The position numbers and the translations under genes are program-made. Positions 61,230 through 64,000 of a DNA stretch of 64,000 bases are shown here, piece after piece (within the stretch, counting starts at the first letter, position 1; each line of letters opens with the position of its first letter). The DNA comes from Manis javanica (Eukaryota > Chordata > Mammalia > Pholidota > Manidae). Location: contig NC_133161.1 in NCBI RefSeq assembly GCF_040802235.1, positions 16,757,001 to 16,821,000 of the forward strand. The letters run 5' to 3'. The notes below the pieces were generated by a model, which ran no database searches, was not told the DNA's origin, and was given only the letters and a program-made list of their open reading frames with translations.

Positions 61230-61478
61230 TGAAAGGAAAGGAGCGACACACAGCAGCAATTCACCGGAGAAATCCACTTTATTAGGGAAAGGTGCTGGGT
61301 TATATAGGAAGGGGCATGAGTTGATTGAGGTGTCACTTCTACAGGGCTGGTGGCTATTGGCTAGGTGCTGGGAGTGGGAGGGGGGAGAGAGGTGATTGGT
61401 CTTCAGGTGGCGCCATCGGGAACTGAGGACCCAGAAGAGAAGCCGGAAGTTTGCCATCTTATTGGTGGGGGCCCTTCA
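61230..61478 (-). repeat. 5' LTR of provirus
   Basis: 249 bp, TG...CA ends (TGAAGGGCCCC ... CCTTTCA on the minus strand), with TATATAA on the minus strand (complement of 61303-61309) and AATAAA within CCTAATAAAG. The unit is short for the class. Confidence 0.93.
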
Positions 61479-62040
61479 GTTAGCTTGATTGATCTAGAGA
61501 AAAAAAGGAGAAAATCACAAACTGCCACTATCAAGAAAGAAAGGAAACATCACTTCAGATGCTACAGACATTTAAAAGGTAGTAAGGGAATATTATGAAC
61601 AACTTCATGCCCATACATTTCACAACTTAGATGAAATGATCAATTTCACCACAAGATAAAAATTTCCAAAATGGAAAGCCGACATAGCTTTATATCTCTT
61701 AATGAAATAGAATTTCAATGAAGAACAAGAAAACTCAAAGCCTCAGTGGCCTACTTGATGAATGTGAACAAATGTTTAAGAAATGATGCCAATCTACACA
61801 AACTCTTAGACAAAAGAGAGGTGTAAACACTTGCCAGTTAATTGTATGAGGCCATCATTAACCTGAAAAAGTCAGAGACATTACAAGAAAACTACAGACA
61901 AATATTACTTGTAAGGTGGATGTCACAATTCTTAATAGGAACAATACTAAAAACAGTTCAGCAATTTATAGAAGCAGTAATACATCATGACCAAGTGGGC
62001 TTTAAAAATTCAGTTTTATCAGTTTTTTTTCAATTATAGA
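61479..62040 (+). mobile_element. LINE-1 ORF2 fragment, right part
   Basis: Continues the element broken by the provirus: GATCTAGAGAAAAAAAGGAG, ACTTCATGCCCATACATTTC, TACAGACAAATATTACTTGT and CATCATGACCAAGTGGGCTT follow ORF2 order. Frames are decayed. Confidence 0.78.
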
Positions 62041-62384
62041 GGGACTGACTCTTACTAATTCTATTTTATAAGGAAAATAAATGGCAAAAGAGGATTCTAG
62101 TGAGTTTACCCAGAGGTATTACTAAGCCAGCAGAAACCTCTGAATAGGCTGGTCCAGGCCCTCTCTCCTCAGGACACTGGCAGTCACAAATCTAAATCTT
62201 TTGCTCCCCATTTCCCAAGAAGACAGACCACTATTTCTATTAACATATTTTTCTTTTGTTTTGCTTTTCATTTTTTCCAGATTTAATTCAATCAGCAACC
62301 TCTTGATGAGATGGGTGTCTGTCTGTGGATTGGACTTGGACTTCCAAATTTCTGTAATTCATTTTTATGCTGTCTCTTAGGATT

Positions 62385-62735
62385 TGCTATGATTGTAATG
62401 TCTGTTTCCCCCAAAACTCATATATTGAAATCCTAATCCCCAATGTGATGGTATCAGGAGTTGGAGGTCTCAGGTGATGGTTAGGTATTCAGGGCAAAGC
62501 CCTCATCCATGAAATTAACACCCTTATAAAAGAAGCACCAGAGAGCTAGCTCACACCTTCCACCAAATGAGGATACAATGAGAAGTATGCAGCCAGGAAG
62601 AGGGCTTTGTGCTGACCATGCTGGCACCTTGATGTTGGACTTGCAGCCTCCAAAAGTGTGAGAAATAATTGCTGCTGTTTAAAGCCACTCAGTCTATGGC
62701 ATTTTGTTACATTAGCATGAATGCACCAAGACAGG
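62385..62735 (+). mobile_element. MLT1-type MaLR LTR
   Basis: CCCCCAAAACTCATATATTG, AATCCTAATCCCCAATGTGA, CTTATAAAAGAAGCACCAGA, CTTGATGTTGGACTTGCAGC and AGCCACTCAGTCTATGGCAT give a nearly full-length LTR. Confidence 0.85.
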
Positions 62736-62739
62736 ATTT

Positions 62740-64000
62740 CCTGCAAATGACCATTTCGTAGAAACAGTGTAATCACTATTGTAGTTTAACAATCACTAGT
62801 TTCAGTTTCAGATTAATTACAGGGCAAATTGTTACTGTTTTACTAAAGAGTGTGAGAGCAGACACTACCCACACTACCCTTTCTCTCACAGCTAACCCCC
62901 TCAGCTCAGTAAACAGGTGAATGAATCAATCTGTGAATGTCCAAGGACAACCTTTTCCTGGCCTCATTCCCTAATTCTAGGACATTCTATTACTTTGTTA
63001 CTGTCTTATTAGGCAGTTTAACAAAATGTTTGCCTCCCTTTTTGTAGTGCTGATTATACTGTCTCAGAGGCATGCAGCTGGGGAAAAGTACAAGGAGCCT
63101 TTCAACAATCAGGACCAGTCTAGGACCTCAAGGTAGACATGAGAGGCAGTACTACTTTCAGTTATGCAGGGCATTTCTACTTAGGGCTAACCAAAGGAGG
63201 TTGGACTGGCAACATCTGAATCTGGGTGTCCCTAAGGGGTCACCCCACAGCAGGCTATCTTGGCTTACTTGACCTCTAACTCCTCTCGGCATCGCCCCAC
63301 CCCAACCTGCTCATGGGTGGGTGGGTGACCTAACGGAGCTCAGAGAAGCCTGTTAGCTGTTGGTCGGAAACTTGAATCAGCAGCAGCTAGCTGGTAACTC
63401 TCCAGGTAAAACCCCACTTGCAGGTGCTGCTGCTGGCCTTCCAACCCCTGTGGATTTTGAATCATGACTGACTACAGAGTCTTCAGCCAGGCTTATTTCA
63501 ACTGCAACCCAAGGGTCCAATCAGTCCTCAACTTCTGCTGTAGGTGGAGCTGCATCCTTATGTATAACGCCTATTTGCTGACTGAAATATGGAGCTGAGA
63601 AGCCCAGTTAACGCTGTGGGGAGCTGGCTGGCTAGCTGTGCGGGTGGCTCGTTCTCTGCTCCTGTCCCATCCAGAGTGGGAAGAGCCATGCTGCTCAAAA
63701 GGGTAAAAAAAGCCCAGGTTGAGAATGGAAGCAGTTCAAGGGAGGTGCTGTCTGTCCCGAGGCCCTGAGCACAGATCCGCAACTAACTCTGAGCTCACAA
63801 AACTGCTACAAGGGAAGGCCCTCAGGCAGTTGTGGGCAGAAGAGGACACAGAGCCTGGGGAGACGGCCCAAGGCTCTGAAATGTGAAAGCCTGGAGGTTA
63901 CCACGGAGGGCCGCCTGCAGCCTCCCCGAGTCTGAGTGCTGCTGTAGGCATCATCCCAACTAGACTATCACAGCGTGATGCCAACCAGCATTAAGATGAA
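62740..64000. other. intergenic, moderately GC-rich, unassigned
   Basis: No exon of a neighbouring gene recognised. The part from 63060 is richer in GC, but its frames look random. Possibly an unrecognised old LTR. Confidence 0.35.

Larger units (their letters stand above)
54936..61478 (-). mobile_element. gammaretrovirus-like provirus (ERV1, HERV-F/H-like), defective
   Basis: A 6.5-kb provirus read on the minus strand: 5' LTR 61230-61478, primer binding site 61211-61228, leader, gag 58872-60500, pro/pol about 57110-58871, env about 55560-57094, polypurine tract 55182-55199, 3' LTR 54936-55181. Flanks ATTAG (54931-54935) and GTTAG (61479-61483) look like a 5-bp target duplication with one change. 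It is shorter than a full provirus of the class because RNase H and integrase are missing. The two LTRs differ at roughly 15-18 positions plus small indels by eye, about 6-7%, so it is an old insertion. Confidence 0.93.

Noticed and set aside
62740..64000. First exon or promoter of CNOT4
   Set aside because: CNOT4 is the divergent neighbour in human, but no coding match, CpG island or splice structure is visible here.

Overview
This is eukaryotic DNA from a placental mammal. It has a spliced nuclear gene with GT-AG (and one GC-AG) introns, MIR/L2/MER5/Tigger/MaLR fossil repeats, LINE-1 copies and endogenous retroviruses. No Alu, carnivore CAN SINE or ruminant BovB was noticed. The family of L1-mobilised retroviral 3' ends found four times here resembles, from memory only, a repeat that is very common in pangolin (Manis) assemblies. 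I therefore lean to Pholidota, without proof.

Positions 46889 down to 413 (minus strand) carry the first 28 coding exons of NUP205, the inner-ring scaffold nucleoporin. All junction phases fit, giving 3963 nt or 1321 codons, about two thirds of the roughly 2010-residue protein. The gene continues past position 1. Its start codon lies in a CpG-rich promoter (about 46300-47150) with a YY1-type site over the ATG and a ZNF143/Staf-type site about 240 bp upstream. The introns hold mostly old repeats, a truncated RPL36 processed pseudogene (intron 23), a LINE-1 3' end (intron 22), and antisense copies of a betaretrovirus-like env-LTR 3' end with poly(A) tails and target-site duplications (introns 1, 8 and 15).

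Positions 47150-64000 are intergenic, upstream of NUP205. In human the divergent neighbour there is CNOT4, but no exon of it is visible here. The region holds L2, MIR, L1M and MaLR relics and one nearly complete gammaretrovirus-like provirus, 54936-61478 on the minus strand. That provirus has two 246-249 bp LTRs, a tRNA-Phe-type primer binding site, gag, pro, partial pol and env. It is defective many times over: the RNase H and integrase region is missing, the protease and reverse transcriptase active sites are changed, there are stops and frameshifts in gag, pol and env, and a foreign stretch with a tRNA-Lys-like sequence sits inside gag. It landed inside an older LINE-1 ORF2 fragment.

The most unusual signals are the same-family nested insertion at 40489-42679, the general evidence that LINE-1 machinery copied retroviral 3' transcripts here, the GC-AG intron 5 of NUP205, the UGA gag-pro boundary, and the triple 61-65 bp tandem repeat in the proviral leader.
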